Source: Bog-473 sp963804055
GTDB taxonomy: Bacteria; Actinomycetota; Acidimicrobiia; Acidimicrobiales; RAAP-2
Reading direction: 5' to 3'
Length of the DNA stretch: 64,000 bases
Assembly: GCA_963804055.1 (NCBI GenBank)
Contig: CAWDOU010000001.1
Location: 248,001 to 312,000 of the forward strand
Position numbers and translations under genes: made by a program. The notes under the pieces were generated by a model that saw only the letters and a program-made list of their open reading frames with translations, was not told where the DNA came from and searched no databases. Below, piece by piece: positions 9,220-17,937 of the stretch. Position 1 is the first letter of the stretch. The number at the start of each line of letters is the position of its first letter.

Positions 9220-9366
9220 GACGCGACATTACCTCAGTCCACGGCACCCCGAGGTCGGCGCGGTCACCCGGCACCCGACCCGGGGCGAGATCGCAACCGG
9301 CGTGCAGCGCGGATCCGCGCCACAATGTGCGACTTCTGGCGACAATGCGATCCGAGGTGCCTTTCC

Positions 9367-10458
9367 ATGAGCTTCACGCCGTACGACCGGCCGGTGCGAG
9401 CAGCCTTCATCGGTCTCGGCCGTATCTATGACCTGAACGTCCGGGGCTATCTCGACAACCCCGACGTCGAGGTCGTGGCCCTGGTCGACCAGCTCCCGGA
9501 GCGCCGGGACGAGAGGGCGGCCGACTGGCCCGAGGCCAAGACGTTCGCCTCGGCCGCCGAGCTGGCGGCCAGCGGGCTGGAGGTCGATGCCGTGGAGGTC
9601 CTGCTCCCGACCCCGTTCCACGACGAGGCGGTGGCCGAGCTTCTCGGGTACGGCTGGCACGTCAACCTGCAGAAGCCGATGTGCAACGACCTCGACGGAG
9701 CCCGGCGCATGCTCGACGCGGCCAGCGCCAGCGACCGCTTGCTGCGGGTCATGGAGAACTACGTCTTCTACGAGCCCCTGATCAGGCTGAAGGAGGTCGT
9801 GGAGTCGGGCGAGATCGGCTCGGTGAGCGGCTACCACATGAAGATGGTGGCCAGCGGCCGGGGCGGGTGGGACGTCCCCGCCAACAGCTTCGAGTGGCAG
9901 TTCCGTCAGATGCGGGAGGGCCGCGGGATCCTGGTCTTCGACGACGGCTGGCACAAAATGGCGACCGCCCACTGGCTCTTCGGGCCGGTCAAAGAGGTGC
10001 GGGCCTGGCTGGGCGGCACCGAGGTCGTGCCCGGCATCACGCTCGACGCGCCGGCGACCATTGTGTGGGAGCACGAGAACGGCGTGCGGGGCGTGTGGGA
10101 CATCACGCTGGCGACGGACATGTACCTCCGCTCCGACTACTACACGAACGACGAGCGCTGGGAGGTCACCGGCTGGAAGGGGTTCGCCCGGGTCAATCGC
10201 TGCACGGGGCGTGGCATTCAGCAGCCGAGCCTGGAGGTCTACCTGGACGGCGAGATGCGCTCGTACCACGCGCTCGACGACGACTGGGCCAGCAGCTTCC
10301 GGGACTCGGGCCTGCACTGGCTGCGCTACCTGCGTACGGGGGAGGGCCCCATGCTCTGGAGCGGGGAGGAGGCGGCCGACATCCTCCGCTTCGCCCTCGC
10401 CGCCTACGCCAGCAGCGAGGCGGGAGGGATCGGGGTCAGCCCCGCCTCTCTCGGCTAG
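9367..10458 (+). CDS. Gfo/Idh/MocA-family NAD(P)-dependent oxidoreductase
   Basis: 363 residues. The N-terminal Rossmann segment is AAFIGLGRIYDLNVRGYL, followed by VALVDQLPERR and HVNLQKPMCNDLDGARR, which corresponds to the family's E-K-P motif (here Q-K-P, with Lys kept). The central FDDGWHKMATAHWLFG carries the DxxxH pattern of the catalytic face. Members oxidise or reduce sugars, cyclitols or nucleotide sugars. No neighbouring sugar gene fixes the substrate. The ATG at 9367 begins the conserved fold; the frame upstream overlaps the divergent promoter. Confidence 0.85.
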   Translation: MSFTPYDRPVRAAFIGLGRIYDLNVRGYLDNPDVEVVALVDQLPERRDERAADWPEAKTFASAAELAASGLEVDAVEVLLPTPFHDEAVAELLGYGWHVNLQKPMCNDLDGARRMLDAASASDRLLRVMENYVFYEPLIRLKEVVESGEIGSVSGYHMKMVASGRGGWDVPANSFEWQFRQMREGRGILVFDDGWHKMATAHWLFGPVKEVRAWLGGTEVVPGITLDAPATIVWEHENGVRGVWDITLATDMYLRSDYYTNDERWEVTGWKGFARVNRCTGRGIQQPSLEVYLDGEMRSYHALDDDWASSFRDSGLHWLRYLRTGEGPMLWSGEEAADILRFALAAYASSEAGGIGVSPASLG

Positions 10459-10513
10459 TTGTACCCGGCCGCGGCGTCCCCCGGGCGACCGGGGCACGCC
10501 GACAGGTACCGTC

Positions 10514-11008
10514 GTGTGCGTGGTCCGTCAGGAACCGGTCGCCAGCTTGGGGCGCCGCATCGGCGCCCTGGGCCTGACTGCGCTCCTCCTCGTCGTCACT
10601 CTGGTCGTCGGCTATGTCGTCTGGAGCGTCTTCGAGTGGCGGCACAGCCGCACGCCGAGCTACCGGCTCCTGAAGCTGCGCGTGGTCACCCGGGACGACG
10701 GCACGCCCATCGGCCTGGCGCGGTCCTTCTTGCGGAGCGGCGTCTGCTGCACGGTGCTGATCGTGCCGACAGTGGTCATCGGCGCCGTCGTCCTGCTCTG
10801 CTTCGCCTTCGGCGCGTCGCCGCCGGACGGCCTGTTCAGCCGGCCACGCCGCGCCCCCTGGGACTCCCTGACCGCCACCACGGTGCTCGACGAGCGGACG
10901 CGTCCGGCGCCGAACCCGATGGCCGACTTCCGCCCCATCGACCCGGTCGATCTCAGCGGCGTGCGGGCCCCCGAGCTCCCGCGGTCCAACGGGCACGCCC
11001 TCAATTAG
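10514..11008 (+). CDS. RDD-family membrane protein
   Basis: About 164 residues. Two hydrophobic segments (near residues 15-38 and 78-100) bracket the stretch SYRLLKLRVVTRDDGTPIGL, which matches the RDD pattern in which a conserved glycine/arginine loop follows the first helix. The C-terminal 60 residues are polar and Pro-rich. RDD proteins are poorly understood membrane proteins; some are ion antiporters. GTG at 10514 or 10520 could start it; neither has a strong ribosome site. It converges on the zwf gene with 12 bp between stops. Confidence 0.65.
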   Translation: MCVVRQEPVASLGRRIGALGLTALLLVVTLVVGYVVWSVFEWRHSRTPSYRLLKLRVVTRDDGTPIGLARSFLRSGVCCTVLIVPTVVIGAVVLLCFAFGASPPDGLFSRPRRAPWDSLTATTVLDERTRPAPNPMADFRPIDPVDLSGVRAPELPRSNGHALN

Positions 11009-11020
11009 GCGGCCGGGGGT

Positions 11021-12505
11021 TCAGCCGGCCGCGCTGCCCCGCCAGCGGCGCTCGAAGGGCAGCCGCCAGGTGCGCGGCGCGATGAGCTCGTTGATGGACG
11101 GCGGGCCCCAGCTGCCCTGGGGGTAGGGCTGTACCGGGGGAGGGTTCTCCAGTAGCGGTGTCGAGACCTCCCACAGTCGCTCAATGCCCTCCGCCGTGTT
11201 GAACAGCGTGTGGTCGCCGATCATGGCGTCGTGGATGAGGCGCTCGTAGGCCTCGAGCACGTCGGCGTCCTGGCCCGTCTCGTGCAGGGCGAACTGCAGG
11301 CTCAGCTTCTCGAGCTTCATGCCCGGCCCGGGCTTCTTCCCGTAGAAGGACAGGGACAGCTTCGACGAGTCGGCCAGGTCGAAGGTCAGGTGGTCGGGCC
11401 CCTGGCTGCCGACACCGGAGTCATCGGGGAACATGGACTTGGGCGGCTCGCGGAAGGCGATGGAGATGATGCGCTCGCCGCCCCCGAGCCTCTTGCCCGT
11501 GCGCAGGAAGAACGGCACCCCGGCCCAGCGCCAGTTGTCGATCTCCACCTTCAGCGCCACGAATGTCTCGGTGTCCGAATCCTTGGCCACGCCAGGAATG
11601 TCGAGGTAGCCCTCGTACTGCCCGCGCACGACCTCCGTGACGTCGACCGGCCGCATGGAGCGGAAGACCTTGTTCTTCTCCTCGTTGATGGGGCCACCGG
11701 ACAGCGCCGTCGGCGGTTCCATGGCCATGAAGCCGAGGATCTGGAAGAGGTGGGTGACGACCATGTCCTTGAAGGCGCCCGTCGCCTCGTAGAAGGCGAC
11801 CCGGTCGTCGACCCCGAGGGTCTCGGGCACGTCGATCTGCACGTGGTCGATGTGGTCACGGTTCCAGATGGGCTCGAAGAGGCCGTTGGCGAAGCGGAAG
11901 GCCAGAATGTTCTGAGCCGCCTCCTTGCCCAGGAAGTGGTCGATACGGAAGATCTGCTCCTCGTCGAAGACCGAGTGGAGCAGGTCGTTGAGCGCCACCG
12001 CGCTGGCCAGGTCGGTGCCGAACGGCTTCTCCATGACCACCCGCGAGCGCTCCACGAGCTTGGCGTCGGAGATCATCTGGAGCACGGAGCGGTCGGCTGC
12101 GGGCGGGACGCTCAGGTAGTGCAACCGCCTCGGCTCGCCACCCATCTCCTTCTCGGCGCCGGCCACGTGCTCGGCCAGCGCTTCTGCTCCCGCCGCCGTC
12201 GAGCAAAAGCTCAGCCGCTTCTCGAAGTTGGCCCATTGGAGAAGCGAGATCTTGTCCGTCGAGAACTGGTCGACGGCGAGGCGGGCCAGGTGGCGGAATT
12301 CCTCGTCGCTCAGCGTGCTCGTCGAGCTGCCGACGATGCGGTAGTCGGGCATCATGCCGTTCATGGCCAGGTGGAGCAGGCCGGGGAGCAGCTTGCGCGC
12401 CGCCAGATCGCCGGTGGCGCCGAACAAAATGATGACGTGCGGTTCGATCTGGTAGCCGGGCCGGGCGGAGTCCACCGTCTCGCTCTGGTCGGTCACCTCG
12501 GTCAC
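11021..12505 (-). CDS. zwf: Glucose-6-phosphate 1-dehydrogenase
   Basis: 494 residues, the usual length for bacterial Zwf. It has the NADP-binding motif FGATGDLAARKLLPGL, the substrate-binding and catalytic segment FRIDHFLGKEAAQN, and the downstream LRTGKRLGGGE. It oxidises glucose 6-phosphate to 6-phosphogluconolactone as the entry to the oxidative pentose phosphate route and makes NADPH. The GTG at 12505 overlaps the stop of the amidohydrolase by 4 nt (GTGA), so the two are translationally coupled. The usual partners (opcA, pgl, tal) are not here, which suggests a secondary zwf or a different grouping. Confidence 0.95.
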   Translation of the reverse strand: MTEVTDQSETVDSARPGYQIEPHVIILFGATGDLAARKLLPGLLHLAMNGMMPDYRIVGSSTSTLSDEEFRHLARLAVDQFSTDKISLLQWANFEKRLSFCSTAAGAEALAEHVAGAEKEMGGEPRRLHYLSVPPAADRSVLQMISDAKLVERSRVVMEKPFGTDLASAVALNDLLHSVFDEEQIFRIDHFLGKEAAQNILAFRFANGLFEPIWNRDHIDHVQIDVPETLGVDDRVAFYEATGAFKDMVVTHLFQILGFMAMEPPTALSGGPINEEKNKVFRSMRPVDVTEVVRGQYEGYLDIPGVAKDSDTETFVALKVEIDNWRWAGVPFFLRTGKRLGGGERIISIAFREPPKSMFPDDSGVGSQGPDHLTFDLADSSKLSLSFYGKKPGPGMKLEKLSLQFALHETGQDADVLEAYERLIHDAMIGDHTLFNTAEGIERLWEVSTPLLENPPPVQPYPQGSWGPPSINELIAPRTWRLPFERRWRGSAAG

Positions 12506-13686
12506 GCGGGCCTCCGCTCGTTGAGTTCGGACACGTTGCCCCCCATGATCTTGGGCACGGACTCGCGCGGGAGCTTCTGGAGCTCGGTCACCCAGTCGGT
12601 CGGCTCCGGCAGTCCTTCAATGTGCGGCCAGTCCGAGCCGAAGATCACCCGGTCGTCGCCCATGAGGTCCACGATCTCGCCGACGTCGTCCTCCCAGAAC
12701 GGGTTGATCCAGACATTGCGCCGGAATGTCAGGACCGGGTCCTCGGAGAAGTAGCCCGGCATGCGCCGGGTGGTGGTGCGGAGCTTGGCGAAGAGGGGCG
12801 CCAGGAATTCGGAGCCGTTCTCGACGGAGGCGACGCGCACGTTGGGGAAGCGGTCGAACAGCTTCTCCAGCAGGAGGGTGGCCAGGAAGTCGTGGGCGGC
12901 ACGCTCAATGGCGAACATCTTGATGCTCGGCCGGCCCCCGCCGGCTCGGAACGACGCCGAGAAACCGTCGACGGCGTAGCCGTTGGAGGAGAGGCCGGCG
13001 TCGCCGGCGTGCACCACCACCGTGATGCCGGCCTCGTTGACCCGGGCCCAGAACGGGTCGAAGACGTCGTCGGCGGGAGAGCGGGGCCCGCCGGCCGTGA
13101 CTGGGGCCGCGGCCCGCATCACCACGGCCCGGGCGTCCTGGTCGAGCGCCCACTCCAGCTCGCGTACCGCTTCGTCCACGTCGGCGAGCGAAATGTAGGG
13201 GGCGGCGAAGATCCGGTCCGCGTATGCCATGCCCCAGTCCTCGGCCAGCCAGCGGTTGAAGGCGCGGAACAGGAGGACGACCGCGCCCGGGTCGTGCTTG
13301 AGCGCCTCCTCGTAGAGCATGCCGAGGGTGGGGAAGAGCCAGACCTTGGAGAGATGCTGCGCGTCCATGGTGGCGAGCCGGGCATTGCGGTCGCGGTACT
13401 CGGGGCGGATCGGCTCGGGCGTGCCCATCAGCTCGTGCATCGGCCGGCCGTCGGGGTTGCCCCGGAAGTAGTCGACGAGCGCCCCGGCCGGTGCGATGGG
13501 GTTGAAGGTCGGATTGGTCACGGCCCGGCTCACGCGTCCGCCCAACGCGTGGTAGCGCCGCCCGTTGACCTCGACCCACTCGATCACCCGCGGCCCCAGT
13601 TTCGGATCGAGATGGCGGGTGAAGGCGTCGAGTGCTTCGTAATAGTGGTTGTCCGCGTCGAAGACGGGCGAGTCGACAGCGTGCAT
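12502..13686 (-). CDS. Amidohydrolase-family metal-dependent hydrolase (Amidohydro_2 type)
   Basis: 394 residues. The N-terminal SPVFDADNHYYE is a variant of the D-x-H metal motif of amidohydrolase-2 proteins (ACMSD/gamma-resorcylate decarboxylase relatives). ITVVVHAGDAG and ASVENGSEFLAPL give the middle strands, and VIFGSDWPHIEGLP supplies the conserved metal Asp of GSDWPH. These enzymes hydrolyse or decarboxylate small aromatic or carboxylate compounds. It is the first gene of a two-gene unit with zwf; the substrate is not evident. Upstream, the nitroreductase gene lies 37 bp away on the same strand. Confidence 0.85.
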   Translation of the reverse strand: MHAVDSPVFDADNHYYEALDAFTRHLDPKLGPRVIEWVEVNGRRYHALGGRVSRAVTNPTFNPIAPAGALVDYFRGNPDGRPMHELMGTPEPIRPEYRDRNARLATMDAQHLSKVWLFPTLGMLYEEALKHDPGAVVLLFRAFNRWLAEDWGMAYADRIFAAPYISLADVDEAVRELEWALDQDARAVVMRAAAPVTAGGPRSPADDVFDPFWARVNEAGITVVVHAGDAGLSSNGYAVDGFSASFRAGGGRPSIKMFAIERAAHDFLATLLLEKLFDRFPNVRVASVENGSEFLAPLFAKLRTTTRRMPGYFSEDPVLTFRRNVWINPFWEDDVGEIVDLMGDDRVIFGSDWPHIEGLPEPTDWVTELQKLPRESVPKIMGGNVSELNERRPA

Positions 13687-13723
13687 GGTCAGCCTTCCGC
13701 GAGCGTGCGCAACACAGCAGACT

Positions 13724-14458
13724 CTATTGGCTGCGGGTCGGCGGGCCCGCCGCGGTGTGGGCGGCTCCGGCCGGGTCGACCGCCCAGGGAGGGGCCTCGC
13801 CCCAGCGTTCCCCGTAGACCAGCTCGGGCAGGGGTCGCCGGCGTACCGGCCCGTGACGGCCCTGGGGCCGACCGAGGGTGATGGTCGCCATGATCTGGAC
13901 GTCGTCGGGGATGTGGAGAAGCGCCCGCAGCTCGGCGTCCGCCGCGAACTGCCAGCCCGTCATGACGCCTCCGAATCCGAGGGCGCGGGCGGCCAGCAGC
14001 AGGTTCTGGCAGGCGGGGTACACCGACGCGCCGTCGGTGTACGCCTCGACGTGGCGGTAGCGCCGGAAGCAGGCCAGCACGAGCACGGGCACCGACTCGT
14101 AGGTGTCGACGTAGCGCTGCATGGTGCGGGCCAGGCGCGCCTTGGGCGAGTCGGACTGGGCGCCCGACCCGGTGTCGTAGCCGTCGGCCTCGCGCTTGGC
14201 TGCCCAGAACGCGCGGGCCCCTTCGCCGATGAGGCGCTTGGCCTCCATTGCAGCCGGCCCGTCGGTGAGCACGATGAAGCGGAAGGGCTGGCGGTTCGAC
14301 CCGCTGGGAGCCCTGGTGGCCGCGAACAGGATGTCGCGCAGGGCCTCGTCGGGGACCGGCTCGTCGGTGTAGCGCCGGATGGCACGTGTGGTGAGCAGCC
14401 CCTCGTAGAGAGCGACCCCTTCGGGGGACGCCTCGCTCGCCGTCGTGTCGGCGGCCAT
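13724..14458 (-). CDS. Nitroreductase-family flavoprotein
   Basis: 244 residues. TTRAIRRYTDEPVPDEAL and ATRAPSGSNRQPFRFIV form the FMN phosphate-binding start of the nitroreductase fold, and NLLLAARALGFGGVMTGW the second conserved helix with the GxG turn. The protein should bind FMN as a homodimer and reduce nitro compounds, quinones or enones with NAD(P)H. ATG at 14458 is preferred over the GTG one codon upstream. It reads in the same direction as the amidohydrolase and zwf genes, so the three may be one transcript. Confidence 0.88.
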   Translation of the reverse strand: MAADTTASEASPEGVALYEGLLTTRAIRRYTDEPVPDEALRDILFAATRAPSGSNRQPFRFIVLTDGPAAMEAKRLIGEGARAFWAAKREADGYDTGSGAQSDSPKARLARTMQRYVDTYESVPVLVLACFRRYRHVEAYTDGASVYPACQNLLLAARALGFGGVMTGWQFAADAELRALLHIPDDVQIMATITLGRPQGRHGPVRRRPLPELVYGERWGEAPPWAVDPAGAAHTAAGPPTRSQ

Positions 14459-14547
14459 CACGAGACGATACCCAATCGTCGGGGCGAGAGCGCGCGAGGA
14501 CTCGGGTGACCCTGTGGAGAGACCGGCCTCAAGTAGGTTGCGCCGCC

Positions 14548-16644
14548 GTGCCCTCGCCCTTTCGCTTGCTCGGTTCCACCGCTTTGGTTGTCACCGCCCT
14601 GTCAGCCGCCCTGGTCTGTTGGCCGCCCCGAGCCGGAGCCAGCACGGCGGCCCGGACGATTCAACCCCTGACCTATCTGCACGTCGTGACACCCACCACG
14701 GGTGGCGACGTCACCCCGTACCTGGCTGACGCCGCAGGGCGGGAGGTGCTGCTCCACGGGGTGGCCGCCGTGGGCCTGCAGGACGTGGCCTATCCGGGCG
14801 CCAACGGCGGGCCCGCGCTCTTCCCTGTCGCGCCGGCGGCCTACGACGGCCGCTGCCCCAAGGCGTCGTCGCTCATCCCGCAACCTCCGCTGTGCGAGGC
14901 GCAGGCCTCACGCGCCGCCTTCGCGCAGTCGACGGCGCCGGGCAGCGGCGACGACTTCGCGCAGATGCGGGCCCTCGGGTTCAACGCCGTTCGCCTGGTC
15001 CTCAACTGGAGCCAACTGGAGCCGACGGCGGGCACCTACTCGTCGACGTACCTCGACCGTGTGGCGCAGGTCGTGGGCTGGGCCCGCCAGCAGGGGGTGT
15101 ACGTCATCCTCGACATGCACCAGGATCAGTACTCCCGCTACATCCTCCCGGCCTCCAAGGCCGCGGCTCCCTCGGGTTGCACGCCGTCGGGCGGCTCGGA
15201 TGGTGCGCCCTCCTGGGCGGTGCTCACCAACAGCAAGCCCGGGTGTGCCATGTACGGCATCGACGAGCTCAATCCGGCCGAGTCCGCCGCCTTCGCCAAT
15301 TTCTGGCAGAACGCGACCGTGCCGGGCCCCCGGGGCGACGCGCCGGGCACTGGGCTGCAGGACCACTACATCGGAGCGCTGGCCGCGCTGGCCACGCGCT
15401 TCGAGGGCAACCCGGCCGTGCTGGGCTACGAGCTCATGAACGAGCCGCAGCCCGGTTCCACGGGGTCGACTCCCGCGGGGAACGGCTACGAGGCGAGCAG
15501 CCAGGACCTCTACCCCTTCTATACCCGGGCCATCGAGGCTTTGACCGGCGTACGGGACGGCCGCCCGACGTGCCCGGCCACAGCACCGACGTCGCTGACC
15601 AACGCATGCGCATACCCCCAGCTGGCGTCCGTCGACCGTCAGCAGATCTTCTACGAACCCCTGGCCTATCGCAACCTGGTCGATTTCTCTCTCCAGGTGT
15701 CCGCGCCGTTCTCGACGTACCCGAACCTGGTCTTCGCGCCGCACGTCTACACATATGCATTCACGGTGGAGCAGGACCTGCTGGGGCTGCCGGCCAAGCC
15801 CGGTGGCTTCCCGCCGAACTTCACCTTCGGGTACCAGACCGCTGAGTTCGAGGCTCAGGCCATGCATTCGGCCCTGTTCGTCACCGAGTTCGGCGACTCC
15901 TCGGGGACCGACACGACCATCCTCGCCAACGAGCTCGCCGCCCAAGAGGCGACGCAGACGGGCGCGACTCTCTGGGCCTGGAAGGGCCTCTCAAAGGCTC
16001 CCGGCACTTGCTGGTGCGTGCGCTGGCAGCAGACGAACTACCAGACGACGTCGAACGGCACTCCCGGGAAGGGCAATCCCAACGAGGCGCCCACGAAGGC
16101 GGACCTCCTCATCGCCAGCCGTCAGCGTCTCCTCATGCGCGTGTCGCCGATAGCGACCTCCGGGCGTCTGGGTGCCTACAGCTACGACCCTTCGACCCGG
16201 ACGTTCGCCATGGTGGCGGCATCGACCGTCGCCGGCCGCCGCGGTGACCGCCAGACCGACACCGTCGTGTTCGTTCCTTCGACTGTCACCGGCACCGTGC
16301 ACGTGAGCGGCGCGGCACGGCTCGATTCGGTCGTGACGCGGCCCGACGGATCCCGCCTGGCGTACGTGACGACCATGTTGCCCGCGTCGGGGGGGAGCAG
16401 TGCAGATCGCTACGGCGTCACGGTCGGCGCGGCCCCCCAGGCCCTGCTGACACGGGTGGCGGCAGAGGCCCAGAGCCCGTTGCCGCCGATCAGCGAACCC
16501 GTCGCCCGTGCCGCGGCCGAGAGCGCCCTGAGTGCCGAGGCGCACTCGTCCAATGCCTCCATCCGCTCGACGGCACAACTCGTGGAGGGGCTGGCCGGCA
16601 TTGTGCTGGGCTCGACGGACCCCAACGGGCCCGGCACCCCCTGA
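14548..16644 (+). CDS. Secreted glycoside hydrolase family 5, endoglycoceramidase-like
   Basis: 698 residues. The N-terminal 32 residues are a Sec signal peptide ending PPRAGAS. The GH5 core shows GVYVILDMHQDQYSRY, the acid/base in YELMNEPQPG (Glu299) and the nucleophile in LFVTEFGDSSG (Glu447). HQDQYSRY and the early FNAVRLVLNWSQLEP are features of the endoglycoceramidase branch, which cuts glycans from ceramide or related glycolipids. A C-terminal beta-rich region (about 560-640) fits the accessory domain of that branch. Start is GTG at 14548 because it directly precedes the signal peptide; the longer frame adds non-signal residues. The exact glycolipid substrate is unknown. Confidence 0.85.
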   Translation: MPSPFRLLGSTALVVTALSAALVCWPPRAGASTAARTIQPLTYLHVVTPTTGGDVTPYLADAAGREVLLHGVAAVGLQDVAYPGANGGPALFPVAPAAYDGRCPKASSLIPQPPLCEAQASRAAFAQSTAPGSGDDFAQMRALGFNAVRLVLNWSQLEPTAGTYSSTYLDRVAQVVGWARQQGVYVILDMHQDQYSRYILPASKAAAPSGCTPSGGSDGAPSWAVLTNSKPGCAMYGIDELNPAESAAFANFWQNATVPGPRGDAPGTGLQDHYIGALAALATRFEGNPAVLGYELMNEPQPGSTGSTPAGNGYEASSQDLYPFYTRAIEALTGVRDGRPTCPATAPTSLTNACAYPQLASVDRQQIFYEPLAYRNLVDFSLQVSAPFSTYPNLVFAPHVYTYAFTVEQDLLGLPAKPGGFPPNFTFGYQTAEFEAQAMHSALFVTEFGDSSGTDTTILANELAAQEATQTGATLWAWKGLSKAPGTCWCVRWQQTNYQTTSNGTPGKGNPNEAPTKADLLIASRQRLLMRVSPIATSGRLGAYSYDPSTRTFAMVAASTVAGRRGDRQTDTVVFVPSTVTGTVHVSGAARLDSVVTRPDGSRLAYVTTMLPASGGSSADRYGVTVGAAPQALLTRVAAEAQSPLPPISEPVARAAAESALSAEAHSSNASIRSTAQLVEGLAGIVLGSTDPNGPGTP

Positions 16645-16691
16645 ATGCAGCATCCCGAGGCCGCCTCCTGCAACCCGTGGTTGAATGAGCC

Positions 16692-16919
16692 ATGTTCTAC
16701 GTGCTCATCTTCAGCCTGGCGGCCGTCGTCCTCATCGTTGCGTTCTTCACCGCCATGGCGCGGCGGCGCCGCACCCTGCGCGGTGAGGACGTGCCCGTCG
16801 GCGGGAGTGGGGCCGTCACCGCCCACGCGTCGCATGGCAGCCATCCGAACGCGGCGGCCCGGAGGAACCGTAAGGCGAAGCGGGCCCAGTCCCAGCACGA
16901 CCGGCGGCGGCGGCATTGA
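16692..16919 (+). CDS. Small single-pass membrane protein with basic tail
   Basis: 75 residues: one N-terminal hydrophobic helix (FYVLIFSLAAVVLIVAFF), then an Arg-rich stop-transfer segment and a basic tail ending RRRRH. It follows the GH5 gene by 47 bp. No family recognised. The clean topology (helix followed by positive charges) argues for a real gene. The hairpin at 16961-16996 lies just after it. Confidence 0.55.
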   Translation: MFYVLIFSLAAVVLIVAFFTAMARRRRTLRGEDVPVGGSGAVTAHASHGSHPNAAARRNRKAKRAQSQHDRRRRH

Positions 16920-16960
16920 GACCCTGCTCCATCCGGGCTTCGACTCCGCGGCTTCCTGAC

Positions 16961-16996
16961 GCGGAGAAGCGGGGCCCGCAAGCCCCGATTCTCCGC
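16961..16996. terminator. Strong hairpin between convergent genes, probable bidirectional terminator
   Basis: GCGGAGAAGCGGGGC (16961-16975) pairs with GCCCCGATTCTCCGC (16982-16996) with one mismatch and a 6-nt loop. It lies between the small membrane protein (stop 16919) and the convergent gene ending at 17016. There is no U-tract on either side, as is common in actinobacterial terminators. Confidence 0.6.
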
Positions 16997-17015
16997 ACTC
17001 TTCGAGATGTCAGTG

Positions 17016-17291
17016 TCAGCCCAGGTACCCGAAGATCGGGCCGACGGCGTCATCGATCTTGAGGACGGGCGTGATCGTGAACGTCATGAACTCCGAATAG
17101 GCGAGCACGTCGGCAAACGCCGCCTCCATGCTGTCGAATTCGCCGACGGTGTAGCCGCCCGTGCCGTCGGCCCGGACATAGTGGGCGATCTCGCCTTCCG
17201 GGGCGCCCCGCTTCCCGAACTCGTCCATGAGCCGCTTCAGGTCGGCTTTCGCCATGTGTGGCTTCAGTCGGTAGTCGCTCACGAAGATCAT
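17016..17291 (-). CDS. Small conserved-looking hypothetical protein, possible ferredoxin-like fold
   Basis: 91 residues starting MIFVSDYRLKPHMAKADL. The pattern strand, helix (KADLKRLMDEFGKRG), strand (EIAHYVRADGTGGYTVGEF), helix and final strand looks like a dimeric alpha/beta barrel (DUF3303-like) protein, but this is by eye. ATG at 17291 has AGAAGG about 8 nt upstream, which decides the start; the frame could run further upstream without a good signal. Confidence 0.6.
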   Translation of the reverse strand: MIFVSDYRLKPHMAKADLKRLMDEFGKRGAPEGEIAHYVRADGTGGYTVGEFDSMEAAFADVLAYSEFMTFTITPVLKIDDAVGPIFGYLG

Positions 17292-17484
17292 GCTTCGCAC
17301 CTTCTCTCTCAACAGGGCCGGACCTCGGACGAGGACGGGGCCAGTTCTCCGACGGTACCCCCATTGCACCTCCGACGCGCCAAAGACCCGGTGTTCTGAA
17401 AGGGATCAATTTCTGACCGCGCAGTGGCCGTCGTGGACGAGGCGCCCGTCGCGCCCAGCGGCCGCACCATGGCGAACGGTGAGC

Positions 17485-17925
17485 GTGTTGACTGTTGGAG
17501 TGACATCTGCCGCGCACTTCGGTGAGGAGCACCCGCTGACGTTGACGGGATTGGAGTCCGCCATCCGGTCCTCATGGTCCATTGAGACGTGCGATCCGAC
17601 CGACGTGCCGCATTGGAGCAGCGACGAGCCCTCACGGGGCCAATGTGCCGTGACGGCATTGGTCGTGCACGACCTTCTCGGCGGCGAGCTGCTCGAGGCG
17701 GAGGTCGACCACGCGGACGGGTCCCATCAAGGGTTCCACTACTGGAACCGGTTCGCCGGCGTCGATGTCGATCTCACCCGACGGCAATTCGCGGACGGTG
17801 AAGTCGTTCTGCCACCCCACCTGATTGAGCGCCTGCCGGACGTGCCGTGGTTGGCCGAGGAGCAGTACGTCATCTTCCGTGAACGGGTGAGCGCCGCGCT
17901 GCGGGCGCTGACCGACGAAGACTGA
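17485..17925 (+). CDS. YunG-like small protein
   Basis: About 146 residues. LESAIRSSWSIETCDP, then SRGQCAVTALVVHDLLGGEL and a GFHYWNRFAGVDVDLTRRQF segment match the YunG-like family of uncharacterised proteins. The Cys of GQCAVTAL and the His of HYWN give a papain-like arrangement (Cys, His), which is known to be suspected for this family. The true start is uncertain: GTG 17485 and GTG 17500 are both in frame, and the frame stays open further upstream. It is convergent with the nitrilase homologue (12 bp). Confidence 0.65.
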   Translation: MLTVGVTSAAHFGEEHPLTLTGLESAIRSSWSIETCDPTDVPHWSSDEPSRGQCAVTALVVHDLLGGELLEAEVDHADGSHQGFHYWNRFAGVDVDLTRRQFADGEVVLPPHLIERLPDVPWLAEEQYVIFRERVSAALRALTDED

Positions 17926-17937
17926 GTCGCTTCGGCG

